Origin: Bacteroidales bacterium
GTDB taxonomy: Bacteria > Bacteroidota > Bacteroidia > Bacteroidales > UBA932
Length of the DNA stretch: 64,000 bases
Assembly: GCA_017399905.1 (NCBI GenBank)
Contig: JAFQAR010000103.1
Coordinates: 1-64,000, forward strand
Direction of reading: 5' to 3'
Part shown: piece by piece, positions 8,805 to 17,617 of the stretch
How the letters are laid out: each line of letters starts with the position of its first letter
Position numbering within the stretch: position 1 is the first letter of the stretch
Translations under genes and position numbers: made by a program
The notes under the pieces: generated by a model
Told to the model about the DNA's origin: nothing
Seen by the model: the letters and a program-made list of their open reading frames with translations, nothing else
The model's database searches: none

Positions 8805-9176
8805 ATGGGACTGAAGGATTGGTTTAAAAGCAGGTCTGCAGAGATTGCAGAAGAAGATAAGGAAAGAAAGATGAGACTTGAAAGAGATATAATCATGGCT
8901 CTCAGGCAGGTTTATGATCCTGAGATACCTGTGAATGTGTACGATCTTGGACTTATATACGAAGTGAAGGTCGACGATGACCACAATGTATATATCCAGA
9001 TGACGCTGACGGCTCCTAATTGCCCTATGGCGGATTATGTGGTGGATCAGGTGAAGACGGCCGTCGAGGATGTTCCGGGTGTCGTGAGTGTGATGATAGA
9101 TCTTGTTTTCGAGCCTGTATGGGATAGGAGCAGGATGTCCGAGGAGGCTTTGGTGGAGCTCGGACTTGACGATTGA
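8805..9176 (+). CDS. sufT: SufT-like MIP18 family (DUF59) Fe-S assembly protein
   Basis: 123 residues. A charged N-terminal helix (about residues 1-30) precedes one DUF59 domain with DPEIPVNVYDLGLIYEV and LTAPNCPMAD, whose cysteine is the conserved one. The family helps deliver or mature Fe-S clusters. Its place after sufS-sufE supports that role. The TGA stop is in the same frame as the following folK, which starts only seven codons later. Confidence 0.88.
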   Translation: MGLKDWFKSRSAEIAEEDKERKMRLERDIIMALRQVYDPEIPVNVYDLGLIYEVKVDDDHNVYIQMTLTAPNCPMADYVVDQVKTAVEDVPGVVSVMIDLVFEPVWDRSRMSEEALVELGLDD

Positions 9177-9197
9177 AGAGCAGAGGATCCGGCTCCG

Positions 9198-9716
9198 GTG
9201 CGGAAGGATCCGAAAAATAAGGAAAAGGTGGAACTTTATCTTTCTCTCGGGTCGAATCAAGGCGACAGAAGGCGCAATCTGGAAGCTGCCATATCAATGC
9301 TCAATATTGAGCTTGGAACTCCTTACAAGGCCGTTTCCAGCTTTATTGAGACGGAACCGTGGGGTTTTGAGTCTTCCGGTAAGTTCATCAACGCTGTTGT
9401 GATGTATGAACTTGAACTGCCGGAGAATTTCAATGCGGAGGCGGAAGGACTGATGATCCTCGAAATATGCAAGGGTATAGAGGAGAGGCTTGGAAGGACT
9501 CAAGGTCCACAGTATGATGAGAGAGGGGAGAGGATATATTCGGACCGTCCGATAGATATAGATATTCTGCTTTTGGGTGACTGCAGGATTGATTGTCCCG
9601 AACTGACGGTTCCTCATAAACTTATGTATGAGAGGGATTTCGTGATGATTCCGCTGAGGGAGATTCTCACGGCTTCTGAGAAGCCTCAGAATGACGTAAG
9701 AAATATCTCAGAATGA
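9198..9716 (+). CDS. folK: 2-amino-4-hydroxy-6-hydroxymethyldihydropteridine pyrophosphokinase
   Basis: 172 residues with a GTG start at 9198; AGAGGA at 9182-9187 is a plausible ribosome-binding site and no ATG fits. Makes the diphosphate of hydroxymethyl-dihydropterin in folate synthesis. Motifs: YLSLGSNQGDRRRNLEAA at the start, FINAVVMYE, and the HPPK signature around RPIDIDILLLGD, followed by VPHKLMYERDFVMIPL. The last residues (QNDVRNISE) are encoded by a 22-bp tandem repeat that also contains the stop codon, so the native tail may have been replaced. Likely in one operon with the suf genes. Confidence 0.93.
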   Translation: MRKDPKNKEKVELYLSLGSNQGDRRRNLEAAISMLNIELGTPYKAVSSFIETEPWGFESSGKFINAVVMYELELPENFNAEAEGLMILEICKGIEERLGRTQGPQYDERGERIYSDRPIDIDILLLGDCRIDCPELTVPHKLMYERDFVMIPLREILTASEKPQNDVRNISE

Positions 9717-9750
9717 TGTAAGATGTGTCTTGGAATGAACTAAGATATGA
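9685..9750. repeat. Three tandem 22-bp imperfect repeats across the folK stop codon
   Basis: Units at 9685-9706, 9707-9728 and 9729-9750. Units 1 and 2 share CTCAGAATGAYGTAAGA; unit 3 is more divergent (CTTGGAATGAACTAAGA). The folK TGA lies in unit 2. Confidence 0.8.
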
Positions 9751-9789
9751 TATATGTTGCAGCAATTTTGAGGAAACATACAGACTCCA

Positions 9790-9823
9790 TGTCATTGCGA
9801 GAAGCGAAGCGACGTGGCAATCT
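9790..9823. repeat. Dispersed GTCATTGCGAG... palindromic repeat, copy 1
   Basis: GTCATTGCGAGAAGCGAAGC followed by GACGTGGCAATC. It shares its ends with the copy at 25632-25667 (GTCATTGCGAG and GACGTGGCAATC). Non-coding, in the 177-bp gap between folK and glyS. The type is familiar as a dispersed intergenic repeat in many bacteria. Confidence 0.75.
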
Positions 9824-9864
9824 GCAAAGGATAAAAGGATTGCTGTAATCAGCACAGAAATGAT

Positions 9865-9872
9865 TAAATTTG
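9865..9872 (+). promoter_or_regulatory. Putative -7 box for glyS
   Basis: TAAATTTG, 21 bp before the glyS ATG. A TTG at 9840-9842 lies 22 bp upstream, slightly wider than the usual spacing. Confidence 0.5.
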
Positions 9873-9893
9873 AATTAAAACTATAAAATTATT

Positions 9894-11435
9894 ATGACAC
9901 AGGAAGAACTTTTTAAGATTCTCGTAGCTCACTGCAAGGAGTACGGATTCATTTTCCCTTCAAGTGAGATTTATGATGGTCTCGGTGCCGTATATGATTA
10001 TGGCCAGCTCGGTTCTGAGCTCAAGAATAATATCAAGAGATATTGGTGGGAGGCTATGACAAGACTCCATGAAAATATCGTAGGTATCGATTCAGCAATC
10101 TTCATGCATCCTAAGATCTGGGAGGCTTCAGGCCATGTAGGCGCTTTCAACGATCCTCTTATCGACAACAAGGATTCAAAGAAGAGATATCGTGCGGACG
10201 TGCTCATAGAGGACTATATCGGCAAGCTCGAGGAAAAGATCGAGAAGGACGTGGAGAAAGGACGCAGGAAATTCGGCGAGGCTTTCGACGAGGCTCAGTT
10301 CAAGGCTACCAACCCTAACGTGCTCCGCAACCAGACGAAGATCGATGCAGTACGCAAGAGAATGGCGGATGCGCTTAATGCAAACGACCTTGCTGAACTC
10401 CGACAGATCATCATCGACTGCGAGATAGCATGTCCTATTTCAGGTACCAAGAACTGGACAGACGTACGTCAGTTCAACCTTATGTTCTCCACACAGCTTG
10501 GAAGCGTTTCAGGTGAGGCTAACATCATCTATCTCCGTCCTGAGACTGCACAGGGTATTTTCGTGAACTATCTCAACGTGCAGAAGACCGGCCGCATGAA
10601 GATTCCTTTCGGTATCGCTCAGATCGGTAAGGCCTTCAGAAACGAGATCGTCGCACGCCAGTTCATCTTCCGCATGAGGGAGTTCGAGCAGATGGAGATG
10701 CAGTTCTTCATCAAGCCAGGTACGGAGCTCGACTGGTTCGCAAAATGGAAGGAGAACCGTATGGCTTGGCACAAGGCACTCGGAATGGGTGACGACAACT
10801 ATCGTTTCCACGACCATGACAAGCTTGCACACTATGCAAATGCAGCTACAGACATCGAATTCCGCTTCCCGTTCGGCTTCAAGGAGCTTGAGGGTATCCA
10901 CTCGCGTACAGACTTCGACCTTGGCAACCATCAGAAGTTCTCAGGAAAGAAGATCCAGTATTTCGACCCTGAACTCGGAGAAAACTATGTTCCTTACGTG
11001 GTGGAGACATCCATCGGTGTGGACCGTATGTTCCTTGCTGTACTTTCCAATTCTTACAAGGAGGAGCAGCTTGAGAACGGTGAGAGCCGCGTAGTCCTCA
11101 GCATCCCGGCTCCGCTTGCTCCGGTAAAGGTTGCAGTGCTTCCTCTCATCAAGAAGGACGGTCTTCCAGAGCTCGCAAGAGAAATCATGGATGAACTCAA
11201 ATATGATTTCAACTGCCAGTATGACGAGAAGGATTCAATTGGCAAGAGATATCGTCGTCAGGATGCGATAGGTACTCCGTTCTGCGTAACTGTCGACCAC
11301 GATTCACTCAATGACCGTTGCGTGACCATCCGTCATCGTGACTCGATGCAGCAGGAGCGTGTGAAGATAGAGGATCTCCATGCGGTGATCGCTAAGGAAG
11401 TAAACCTCAGCAATATCCTTAAGAAACTTAAATAA
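9894..11435 (+). CDS. glyS: Glycyl-tRNA synthetase, single-chain dimeric type
   Basis: 513 residues. Class II synthetase charging tRNA-Gly, of the alpha2 type also found in archaea and eukaryotes, not the alpha/beta type of E. coli. N-terminal CKEYGFIFPSSEIYDGLGAVYDYG; motif 2 region FGIAQIGKAFRNEI and FRMREFEQMEMQFF; motif 3 region VVETSIGVDRMFLAVL; C-terminal anticodon-binding domain from about residue 405 (APVKVAVLPLIKKDG). Full length. Stands alone between repeat-containing DNA and a small exported-protein gene. Confidence 0.96.
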   Translation: MTQEELFKILVAHCKEYGFIFPSSEIYDGLGAVYDYGQLGSELKNNIKRYWWEAMTRLHENIVGIDSAIFMHPKIWEASGHVGAFNDPLIDNKDSKKRYRADVLIEDYIGKLEEKIEKDVEKGRRKFGEAFDEAQFKATNPNVLRNQTKIDAVRKRMADALNANDLAELRQIIIDCEIACPISGTKNWTDVRQFNLMFSTQLGSVSGEANIIYLRPETAQGIFVNYLNVQKTGRMKIPFGIAQIGKAFRNEIVARQFIFRMREFEQMEMQFFIKPGTELDWFAKWKENRMAWHKALGMGDDNYRFHDHDKLAHYANAATDIEFRFPFGFKELEGIHSRTDFDLGNHQKFSGKKIQYFDPELGENYVPYVVETSIGVDRMFLAVLSNSYKEEQLENGESRVVLSIPAPLAPVKVAVLPLIKKDGLPELAREIMDELKYDFNCQYDEKDSIGKRYRRQDAIGTPFCVTVDHDSLNDRCVTIRHRDSMQQERVKIEDLHAVIAKEVNLSNILKKLK

Positions 11436-11458
11436 TCAACACATAAACACATTTTATC

Positions 11459-12031
11459 ATGAAAAAAGTATTTACACTTATCGTGGCAATGGCTGCATTC
11501 ATCGCAGCTGAGAACACTGCTGATGCACAGTTTCTCAAGAACCTTCTCAACAAGGTAAAGGGTACTACTACTGAGACCACTACGACTGCAACTGAGACAG
11601 CTGTAACAGCTGCCACTACAAACGGTCAGGCTGCAGGTGCTGCCCTCAAGTCTCTCTACTCACAGTACAAGGCTGACGGAAAGCTTGACATGAGCAACCT
11701 CAACAACCTTCTGAACCTTACTACTCTTGCAACAAACGTAAAGGATCTCAAGGGTCAGACAAACAAGACTGCTTTCTACAAGGACTTTGCAGCAGGACTC
11801 GTTACAGGTTCAAACAACCTCGTGAACTCTACAAACTCTTCATCAATCATGAGCGGTCTTCAGAATCTCGTAAGCAACGTTGACCTTTCAGGACTTACAG
11901 AGAAGGCTGAGACTACAGCTTCAAGCCTCGCAGAGAAGCTTACATCTGCTTCTGGAAAGGCTACTACAGCTGTCGAGAACGCAAACGAGATCGCTACATC
12001 AGTTACAAGCATCCTCAATCTCTTCAAATAA
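11459..12031 (+). CDS. Exported Thr/Ala/Ser-rich protein of unknown function
   Basis: 190 residues; I do not recognise the family with certainty. A signal peptide (MKKVFTLIVAMAAFIAA...DAQ) is followed by QFLKNLLNKVKG, a run of Thr/Glu/Ala (about residues 38-58), then a part rich in Asn, Leu and Ser (about 75-135) and a helical Ala/Thr/Glu tail ending in SILNLFK. No cysteine and no lipobox, so probably periplasmic or secreted. Starts 23 bp after glyS and may share its transcript; a strong terminator follows. Possibly related to small Bacteroidetes exported proteins of the DUF4923 kind, but this is only a guess. Confidence 0.75.
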   Translation: MKKVFTLIVAMAAFIAAENTADAQFLKNLLNKVKGTTTETTTTATETAVTAATTNGQAAGAALKSLYSQYKADGKLDMSNLNNLLNLTTLATNVKDLKGQTNKTAFYKDFAAGLVTGSNNLVNSTNSSSIMSGLQNLVSNVDLSGLTEKAETTASSLAEKLTSASGKATTAVENANEIATSVTSILNLFK

Positions 12032-12060
12032 TTGAACAACAGATTGTCATAAAAACAAAA

Positions 12061-12088
12061 AATCCTGGCTTTCATGAAAGTCAGGATT
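12061..12088. terminator. Bidirectional terminator between convergent genes
   Basis: Stem AATCCTGgCTTTC / GAAAGtCAGGATT with an AT loop, flanked by A-rich DNA on the left and T-rich DNA on the right, so it can end transcription from both sides. Confidence 0.88.
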
Positions 12089-12105
12089 TTTTGTTTCTGC
12101 ATATC

Positions 12106-13173
12106 TCATTTCCTGTAGGTCTTCCTGTACTGGAAAGGAGTCATGCCGGTGATGTTCTTGAACCAGCGTGAGAAATTGTAGCTTTCAGGTATTCCTATTT
12201 CTATTCCTACAGCCTCCAGCGACTTCTTTTCGGAATTAACAAGTATACTCTTGCTCTCCTCTATCCTCAAAGTGTTCAGCCATGTCTGGAAGGTCATGTT
12301 CAGGTGTGAGTTCAGGTAGACTGAGAGATAGTTCTGGTTTGTTCCAATCTCCGAAGCCACATCCTTAATGTTCAGGTCCAGCCTGCAGTATGCTTTGGAC
12401 TGTACCCATTCATCAACTTTATGACCTATCTTTTCAGGAATATCGGTATTCTTTCTTTTCTTAGGTTCCGGCTTTATGTCAAGATTTTCGTTCTTCTTCC
12501 TCATCCTCTCTATCTTCGCCGGAGCAAAATTCACGAACTTGAAGGTCATGTAAGTGAATATGACAGGAGATATTATGTCAAACACCATGTGGACGGAAGG
12601 AAATATGATGGCTATCACCATACCTACCGACAGGAACAATGATATCCATATAAGCCTCTTTATCCATGAAATGTCGAGGATGTCGTCATAATAGTTGTCT
12701 ATCTCCTTTTCGCACTTCCTGTACTCCTTTACACATATGAAGAACATATATGTGGTCTTTACGAAATAGATGAGTATGAGCAGGACTATTATTTCTTTCT
12801 GCAGTATCTTGAATATATATCCTGACAGTCCGAGAATGAGCATGATTGTCACAGGGATGACACCGTCAACGAATATATGTCTGAGCTTGAATTTTGCCGA
12901 ATTCAATATGAGCATCAGCGAAGAATACTGCATCCATGAGAATGCCATTGAAAAGGTAAGTAAAGTCCATAGATTCGTATAATTGTATGAACTCTTTACG
13001 AATATTCTTATGATGCAGTAGCTTGCCATCATGAAGAAAGCGCCTGAAAGAACTTTTCTTGCTTTCAGATAATTTCTGAATTCCTCGTTCTTCGGTACAT
13101 GCGTGAACAAGGTGAATACTCCCAATAGAGCGAATATGAAGATATATGCAAGATTAAATACTAACTCTTCCAT
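12106..13173 (-). CDS. Membrane-anchored AraC-family transcriptional regulator
   Basis: 355 residues. The first ~225 residues form about seven hydrophobic helices (e.g. LAYIFIFALLGVFTLF, EIIVLLILIYFV, IWISLFLSVGMVIAIIF). A charged linker (KPEPKKRKNTDIPEK) leads to a C-terminal AraC DNA-binding domain with LNIKDVASEIGTNQNYLSVYLN and VGIEIGIPESYNFSRWFKNITG. Such membrane AraC proteins are common in Bacteroidetes. It is divergent from the fimbrial operon across a 278-bp gap holding three copies of AAAAATTGT, so it is the obvious candidate regulator of that operon. Ligand or signal unknown. Confidence 0.88.
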   Translation of the reverse strand: MEELVFNLAYIFIFALLGVFTLFTHVPKNEEFRNYLKARKVLSGAFFMMASYCIIRIFVKSSYNYTNLWTLLTFSMAFSWMQYSSLMLILNSAKFKLRHIFVDGVIPVTIMLILGLSGYIFKILQKEIIVLLILIYFVKTTYMFFICVKEYRKCEKEIDNYYDDILDISWIKRLIWISLFLSVGMVIAIIFPSVHMVFDIISPVIFTYMTFKFVNFAPAKIERMRKKNENLDIKPEPKKRKNTDIPEKIGHKVDEWVQSKAYCRLDLNIKDVASEIGTNQNYLSVYLNSHLNMTFQTWLNTLRIEESKSILVNSEKKSLEAVGIEIGIPESYNFSRWFKNITGMTPFQYRKTYRK

Positions 13174-13211
13174 TACCTTTTATCTCAAATAACAATACAC
13201 ACAATTCGTAA

Positions 13212-13337
13212 CAAATATACATAATAAAAATGAAAAATTGTGTATGCATGAAAAATTGTTTATTAAAAAAATTTTTTTGCGTTTGCATAAATAACGTAAT
13301 GCAAAAATTGTGTAGAAAATACTAAGGAATAATTTTG
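13212..13337. promoter_or_regulatory. Divergent control region of the AraC-type regulator and fimbrial operon
   Basis: Minus strand -7 box TATATTTG (13219-13212) for the regulator. Plus strand -33 TTG (13308-13310), 19 bp, -7 TAATTTTG (13330-13337) for the fimbrial operon, giving a leader of about 110 nt. Three direct repeats of AAAAATTGT: TGAAAAATTGT at 13231-13241 and 13249-13259 (18-bp period), and GCAAAAATTGTGTA at 13301-13314 covering the -33 element. TTTGCAT...ATGCAAA (13282-13304) is an inverted repeat. Confidence 0.65.
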
Positions 13338-13451
13338 CATTCCGGCTGAACGTAATGACTGGCGGACATTCTCTCCGTTCGGTAGTATAGATAGTCCTGA
13401 TGTCCTCTTTCTTCAGCTGTAGAATGTTATCCACTAACGTAAGATCTGCTG

Positions 13452-14057
13452 ATGAAACGCTATCTGACAATTGCAGTCCTCTTTCTTCTCGCCTTTGCCG
13501 GCACTGCCTCTGCGCAGAAGGTAGGCGTGAAGACAAATGCTCTATATTGGGCAACTGCAACCCCTAATGTGGGCTTTGAATTTGCAATGGGCAACCGCTG
13601 GACCTTTGAAATCGCAGGAGGATACAATCCTTGGACCTTGAACGTTGAAGATAATGTTAAAGCCAAGCATTTCCTTGTTACCCCTGAAATCCGTTACTGG
13701 TTCTGCGAAAGCTTCCAGGGTCATTTCATTGGTGTAAGCGGAAAATATACCCAGTTCAATGTAGGCGGCATCCATGTCCCGAAGGTATTCCATGAAGTGG
13801 AGTCTTCGGGATATTTTATCAATGACCTCCTCAATGCGCGCAGCGAAGGCTGGGCTGTGGGAGCCGGCCTGACTTACGGTTATGCATGGCCTATCAGCCG
13901 CCGCTGGAACATGGAGCTTACCGTCGGTGCAGGATGGTGGTACACGGAGTATGACAGATATGAAAGCCGCAAATGCGGACTTTTCCAGAAGTCGGTGAGC
14001 AAGCATGTGATAGGCCTGACCGACATAGGTCTGTCTTTCATCTATTTGATAAAGTAA
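13452..14057 (+). CDS. DUF3575 outer-membrane protein of the fimbrial operon
   Basis: 201 residues. Signal peptide (MKRYLTIAVLFLLAFAGTASA-Q), then alternating amphipathic strands and the family block KTNALYWATATPNVGFEF, with GGYNPWTLN and AGLTYGYAWPISRRWNMELTVGAGWWYTEY. The pattern suggests a small outer-membrane beta barrel. DUF3575 genes regularly head FimA/Mfa-type fimbrial operons in Bacteroidales; the exact role is not known. First gene of the operon; the next starts 13 bp after it. Confidence 0.88.
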   Translation: MKRYLTIAVLFLLAFAGTASAQKVGVKTNALYWATATPNVGFEFAMGNRWTFEIAGGYNPWTLNVEDNVKAKHFLVTPEIRYWFCESFQGHFIGVSGKYTQFNVGGIHVPKVFHEVESSGYFINDLLNARSEGWAVGAGLTYGYAWPISRRWNMELTVGAGWWYTEYDRYESRKCGLFQKSVSKHVIGLTDIGLSFIYLIK

Positions 14058-14070
14058 GGAGGGTAGAGAT

Positions 14071-15396
14071 ATGAAGAAGTTTTTTGTTTTTGCTTTAATG
14101 ATCCTGGCCGGCACTGCAATGGACGCACAGACGGTCATCAGCAACGAGTCCCTCACTCATGACGGAACGAATGTAACGGTTTCATTCGATATAGATACTG
14201 ACGTAAAGGGTATTCCTTCGCGCCGCAAGGAAGTCATCATCCCTTATATATACAACGATAAGGATACCGTCTATCTCGATGTTGTCGAAGTCTACGGAAA
14301 GGGACGTTACAAGAGGGAGAGGCAGGAGAACCATATAGCCGGCGACAAGGATTGGGAACTCGATGAAAATCAGACGCTTAAAGGCGACATATACAACTAT
14401 AGGGCCCAGACTCCTCTCAAAAGATGGATGAAGCCGGCAAATCTCGGCATCAGGAGGCAGCTTGTAGGCTGTGCATGTGAAAAGGACAGGGCTGACGAGA
14501 ACCTGGCTGAGGCATCTCTCTTCGAAGAGCCGGCTCTTCCTCCACGCAGAACACCTGCATATGTCCTTGCGGATGCAGCACGCGAATGGGATTTCGGACA
14601 GGATGAGCTCGAAATCATCTTCAAGGTTTCGAAGATAGAGATTGATTCGTCGGTATTCAACAACGAGGTCACTTTCGGAAAGATCCTCGCCGCTGTGGAC
14701 AAGATATTCTCGGATCCTAAATACAAGATGGACAAAATCGAGGTAGCCGGTTACGCATCGCCTGAGGGAACCATGAACTTCAACAGATGGCTGGGTATAA
14801 ACCGTGCGAAGGCCCTCATCAATTACATCATCGAGCAGCGTCCGCAGTACGGACTTACCGAGGATGACTTCATGATCCGCAACGGAGAAGAGAACTGGCC
14901 TGGCCTCAAGAGAATCATCAAGGATTCTGACATGTCTGAAAAGCAGACGGTGATCGACATCATCGACAGCGACGCCACCAACGACCAGAAGAAGCTCGCC
15001 ATCAAGTCTCTCGATGAAGGAAAGGTATGGAAGAAGATGCTCGACGACATCTATCCTCACCTCAGAAGCGCGCGTTATCTTGCGGTTTATTACGATTCGA
15101 CAAGTGACGAGGCTGTGGATGTGATAAACGCGGCAAACGACCTTATCGACGAAGGAAAATATGCCGAGGCATATGACCTTGTAAAGCCTTACGATGACGA
15201 TATGAGGGCATACAACACCGTGGGCGTGGCCCTTATGATGCAGGGTGAGTTCGAGAAGGCGATGCCTTGGTTCAGGAAGGCTCTGGAAGGCAACTGCCCG
15301 AGCGCCCAGCAGAACATTGACGCAATCAACGCCGAATATGAATTCGAGGCAGAGCAGAAGAGACTGCTGGATGAATATCTTAAGAAATACGAATAA
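14071..15396 (+). CDS. DUF3868 / OmpA-like protein of the fimbrial operon
   Basis: 441 residues. Signal peptide (MKKFFVFALMILAGTAMDA-Q), an N-terminal DUF3868-like domain (about residues 20-165), an OmpA-like peptidoglycan-binding fold (about 190-330; IEVAGYASPEGTMNFNRWLGINRAKAL is split here as IEVAGYASPEGTMNFN and RAKALINYI), and C-terminal TPR-like helices (YNTVGVALMMQGEFEKAM, FRKALEGNCPSAQQNID). Possibly anchors the fimbrial assembly machinery to the cell wall; this is inference from domain content and operon position. Confidence 0.85.
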   Translation: MKKFFVFALMILAGTAMDAQTVISNESLTHDGTNVTVSFDIDTDVKGIPSRRKEVIIPYIYNDKDTVYLDVVEVYGKGRYKRERQENHIAGDKDWELDENQTLKGDIYNYRAQTPLKRWMKPANLGIRRQLVGCACEKDRADENLAEASLFEEPALPPRRTPAYVLADAAREWDFGQDELEIIFKVSKIEIDSSVFNNEVTFGKILAAVDKIFSDPKYKMDKIEVAGYASPEGTMNFNRWLGINRAKALINYIIEQRPQYGLTEDDFMIRNGEENWPGLKRIIKDSDMSEKQTVIDIIDSDATNDQKKLAIKSLDEGKVWKKMLDDIYPHLRSARYLAVYYDSTSDEAVDVINAANDLIDEGKYAEAYDLVKPYDDDMRAYNTVGVALMMQGEFEKAMPWFRKALEGNCPSAQQNIDAINAEYEFEAEQKRLLDEYLKKYE

Positions 15397-15433
15397 ATAC
15401 AATCAATTCATAAACCCTTAATAAATAACAGTT

Positions 15434-16594
15434 ATGAAACTTTCTAAATTGATGTTGTCTGCTTCTTTAGCAGCTATCGCGCTTGTTTCATGTAACAAGC
15501 AGGACACAACTCCTGAATCAAAGCGTCTCAGGTCAGTTGACATCTCTATCGAGAACATCGTCATCACAAAGGCCGCTGCCGGTGATAAGATCAATGCAGG
15601 TGACGCTGTTGTCGTGAATGATTTCCAGATCTTCCTTACCGACGCTTCAAACAACGAGTACACAGGTAAGGTGAAGGACGGTTCAGCAGCAGCTCAGTCT
15701 TACTGGGATGCAGCCGATCTTTCAGAAGGTGCAATTAATGCAGAGTTCCACTATGTGGACCCTAACTGTACCAAGGTTGTCGCTATTGCAAACATGGGCA
15801 AGCAGCTTACTTTTGCAGAGTATCAGGCAGTGACTGAAACTAAGATAAGCATTGACGACCAGCAGGATACAAAGAACCTCGTTCTCTATGATGCAAAGGA
15901 TCTCGTAGCAACCGGTAATCAGCATCCTGATGAAAACATTGACGGAATAACATATGTCTCTGACGTATTCAAGGCTGATCTCGTGATGACTCCACGCGTT
16001 TCACGTTTCGAGGTTGACGGCTTCACCGTCAAGTTCAACGAAGAGCCTAAGTATCAGAATATCAACATCACTCAGATCGCTTTCCAGAACTACTATCCTT
16101 ACACAACTGTTGTAGACGGAACAGAGTCAGATAATCCTGTAATCCACATGGATAACTTCGCAAACCAGGCAGATGTTTACGGCTGGCTTGACGAGACAGA
16201 CCCAGCATTGAAGCCTGCAGCATGGTATTGGGACACATTCGACGTTACCATCACTCCTGAGGCTCCTACAGCCGACATCAAGGACGCTGACGGCAACAAA
16301 GCTCCTCTCGCATACCACATCTTCTCATGCGACCTTGTACCTGTAATGGTCATCAAGCTCACAGCTGACGGCCAGCCTGCATACCTCTACTCAAAGGGCT
16401 TCTACAAGGATGCAGATACTCCTGTCACAACATTCGAAGAAGGAAAGATCTACCGTATGAGCGCAAAGGGCGAGGTTGAGAACGACGGTTCTATTCCAAT
16501 CGACGAGGACGACATCGATCCTATGGACAGGTGCCTTGAGATCACTGTCGATGTGGTTGACTGGGCTGTAGAGCTCGTATACCCTGAGTTCTAG
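15434..16594 (+). CDS. Fimbrillin-like major fimbrial subunit (Mfa1/FimA type), lipoprotein
   Basis: 386 residues. Lipobox ALVSC (Cys20) after a signal peptide. In this fimbria class the subunit is exported as a lipoprotein and then cut by an arginine-specific protease to allow strand exchange; Arg residues at RLRSVD (about 31-34) could be that site (inference). The C terminus (ITVDVVDWAVELVYPEF) would hold the donor strand. Codon use is smoother and poorer in rare codons than in downstream genes, as for an abundant protein. Followed by a hairpin that may separate its expression from the minor subunits. Confidence 0.8.
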   Translation: MKLSKLMLSASLAAIALVSCNKQDTTPESKRLRSVDISIENIVITKAAAGDKINAGDAVVVNDFQIFLTDASNNEYTGKVKDGSAAAQSYWDAADLSEGAINAEFHYVDPNCTKVVAIANMGKQLTFAEYQAVTETKISIDDQQDTKNLVLYDAKDLVATGNQHPDENIDGITYVSDVFKADLVMTPRVSRFEVDGFTVKFNEEPKYQNINITQIAFQNYYPYTTVVDGTESDNPVIHMDNFANQADVYGWLDETDPALKPAAWYWDTFDVTITPEAPTADIKDADGNKAPLAYHIFSCDLVPVMVIKLTADGQPAYLYSKGFYKDADTPVTTFEEGKIYRMSAKGEVENDGSIPIDEDDIDPMDRCLEITVDVVDWAVELVYPEF

Positions 16595-16641
16595 ACACAG
16601 GCTTCATACTTGAAAAACTTTAAGCAACATCAATAAATGGC

Positions 16642-16676
16642 GGGCAGGGGCCTGACCGGCCGGAAAGGCCCCTCCC
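16642..16676 (+). terminator. GC-rich intra-operon hairpin after the major fimbrillin gene
   Basis: Stem AGGGGCCT / AGGCCCCT extended by GGG/CCC across a one-base bulge, with an inner GGCC. No T run follows. It could stabilise the upstream mRNA or terminate part of the transcripts. Confidence 0.65.
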
Positions 16677-16718
16677 AATATTTATAAACCCTAACAACTT
16701 ACTCAAAAACATACAATT

Positions 16719-17609
16719 ATGAAATTCAGATCCATTGCTTTATGCCTTATGCTGGCCGGAGGACTCTCCACCTCCTGCATACGTGAGGACTTCAGCGAAT
16801 GTCATAATATATATTGCCTTGCCTTGAGCTATACGGGCGACGGCGATACAGAAATCTTCCCTGAGAAGATAGACCGCGTGCATATGTATGTTTTTGACGA
16901 ACAGAACAATTGCGTGGTCTCGGAGCAGCTGTCTGACGCTGACGTTGAGGCTCGCCTTACGACTCTCCCTCCTCTGGAGCCGGGAGATTACAGGATTGTG
17001 TGTGTCGGAAATGCCTATGAGACAGAAGTGGAGAATCTGTCATCAGGAGATTTCGGGCAGGTTACCTTTGCCGACAAGGATCATGTATCCGGAAATGTCG
17101 TCACAGGCAATGACCCTCTATACTGGTCCTCTATAGATTATCCTATCGCTCCTTACGATTCTAAGAAGCAGATAGAGACCAGGACCACTTATTTCGCCAG
17201 CTCGCACTACGACATCTATGTGGAAGTCGTAGGAGTTCCGGCACTGACCAGAGCCGCAGGCTACCCTTCAATCGAACTTGCAGGAGTCTCGCCTTATACC
17301 GATTTCAACAACGTGGCGAAAGGTCAGTCAACAACTTACGTGATGGAGTCCTCTCATGACGGCGACAGAACCCTCATGGCAAAGAACAACATCATGAGAC
17401 ACAAAAACCATGGAGAAGTATATCTCAGGCTTGTCGATTCCGGCGGAGCTTCCCTTGTTGAAGTCAATTTTGCCGAGCATATCGCCGCCAATGATATAGA
17501 TGTGACAAAGCACGAATGTATAATTCCATTCAGGATAGTATTCTCTTCTGCTGAAATCACCGTCACAGTTCCTTCATGGTTCATTGAAAACATTTATCCT
17601 GAATGGTAA
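16719..17609 (+). CDS. FimB/Mfa2 family fimbrial anchor subunit
   Basis: 296 residues, lipoprotein signal with lipobox LSTSC (Cys20) followed by IREDFSECH, the typical start of FimB/Mfa2 proteins. Two immunoglobulin-like beta domains are likely: [19 protein letters not shown] and [14 protein letters not shown] in the first, [12 protein letters not shown] in the second. In Porphyromonas the homologue holds the fimbria on the outer membrane and limits its length. C terminus [13 protein letters not shown]. The following gene starts inside or just after this stop. Confidence 0.88.
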   Translation: MKFRSIALCLMLAGGLSTSCIREDFSECHNIYCLALSYTGDGDTEIFPEKIDRVHMYVFDEQNNCVVSEQLSDADVEARLTTLPPLEPGDYRIVCVGNAYETEVENLSSGDFGQVTFADKDHVSGNVVTGNDPLYWSSIDYPIAPYDSKKQIETRTTYFASSHYDIYVEVVGVPALTRAAGYPSIELAGVSPYTDFNNVAKGQSTTYVMESSHDGDRTLMAKNNIMRHKNHGEVYLRLVDSGGASLVEVNFAEHIAANDIDVTKHECIIPFRIVFSSAEITVTVPSWFIENIYPEW

Positions 17610-17617
17610 TAATCATC

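Noticed and set aside
9174-9200. SufT-FolK fusion by stop-codon readthrough
   Set aside because: The frames are the same and only a TGA separates them, but there is a ribosome-binding site and GTG start for folK and both proteins are complete without fusion.
9717-9893. Possible T-box or other riboswitch before glyS
   Set aside because: No T-box sequence, specifier stem or antiterminator is seen; the gap is filled by the tandem repeat, a dispersed palindrome and a promoter. T-boxes are not expected in Bacteroidetes.
14182-15402. Long open frame of about 406 codons on the minus strand
   Set aside because: It lies fully antisense to the DUF3868 gene, has no domain pattern, and follows from the codon bias of the real gene.
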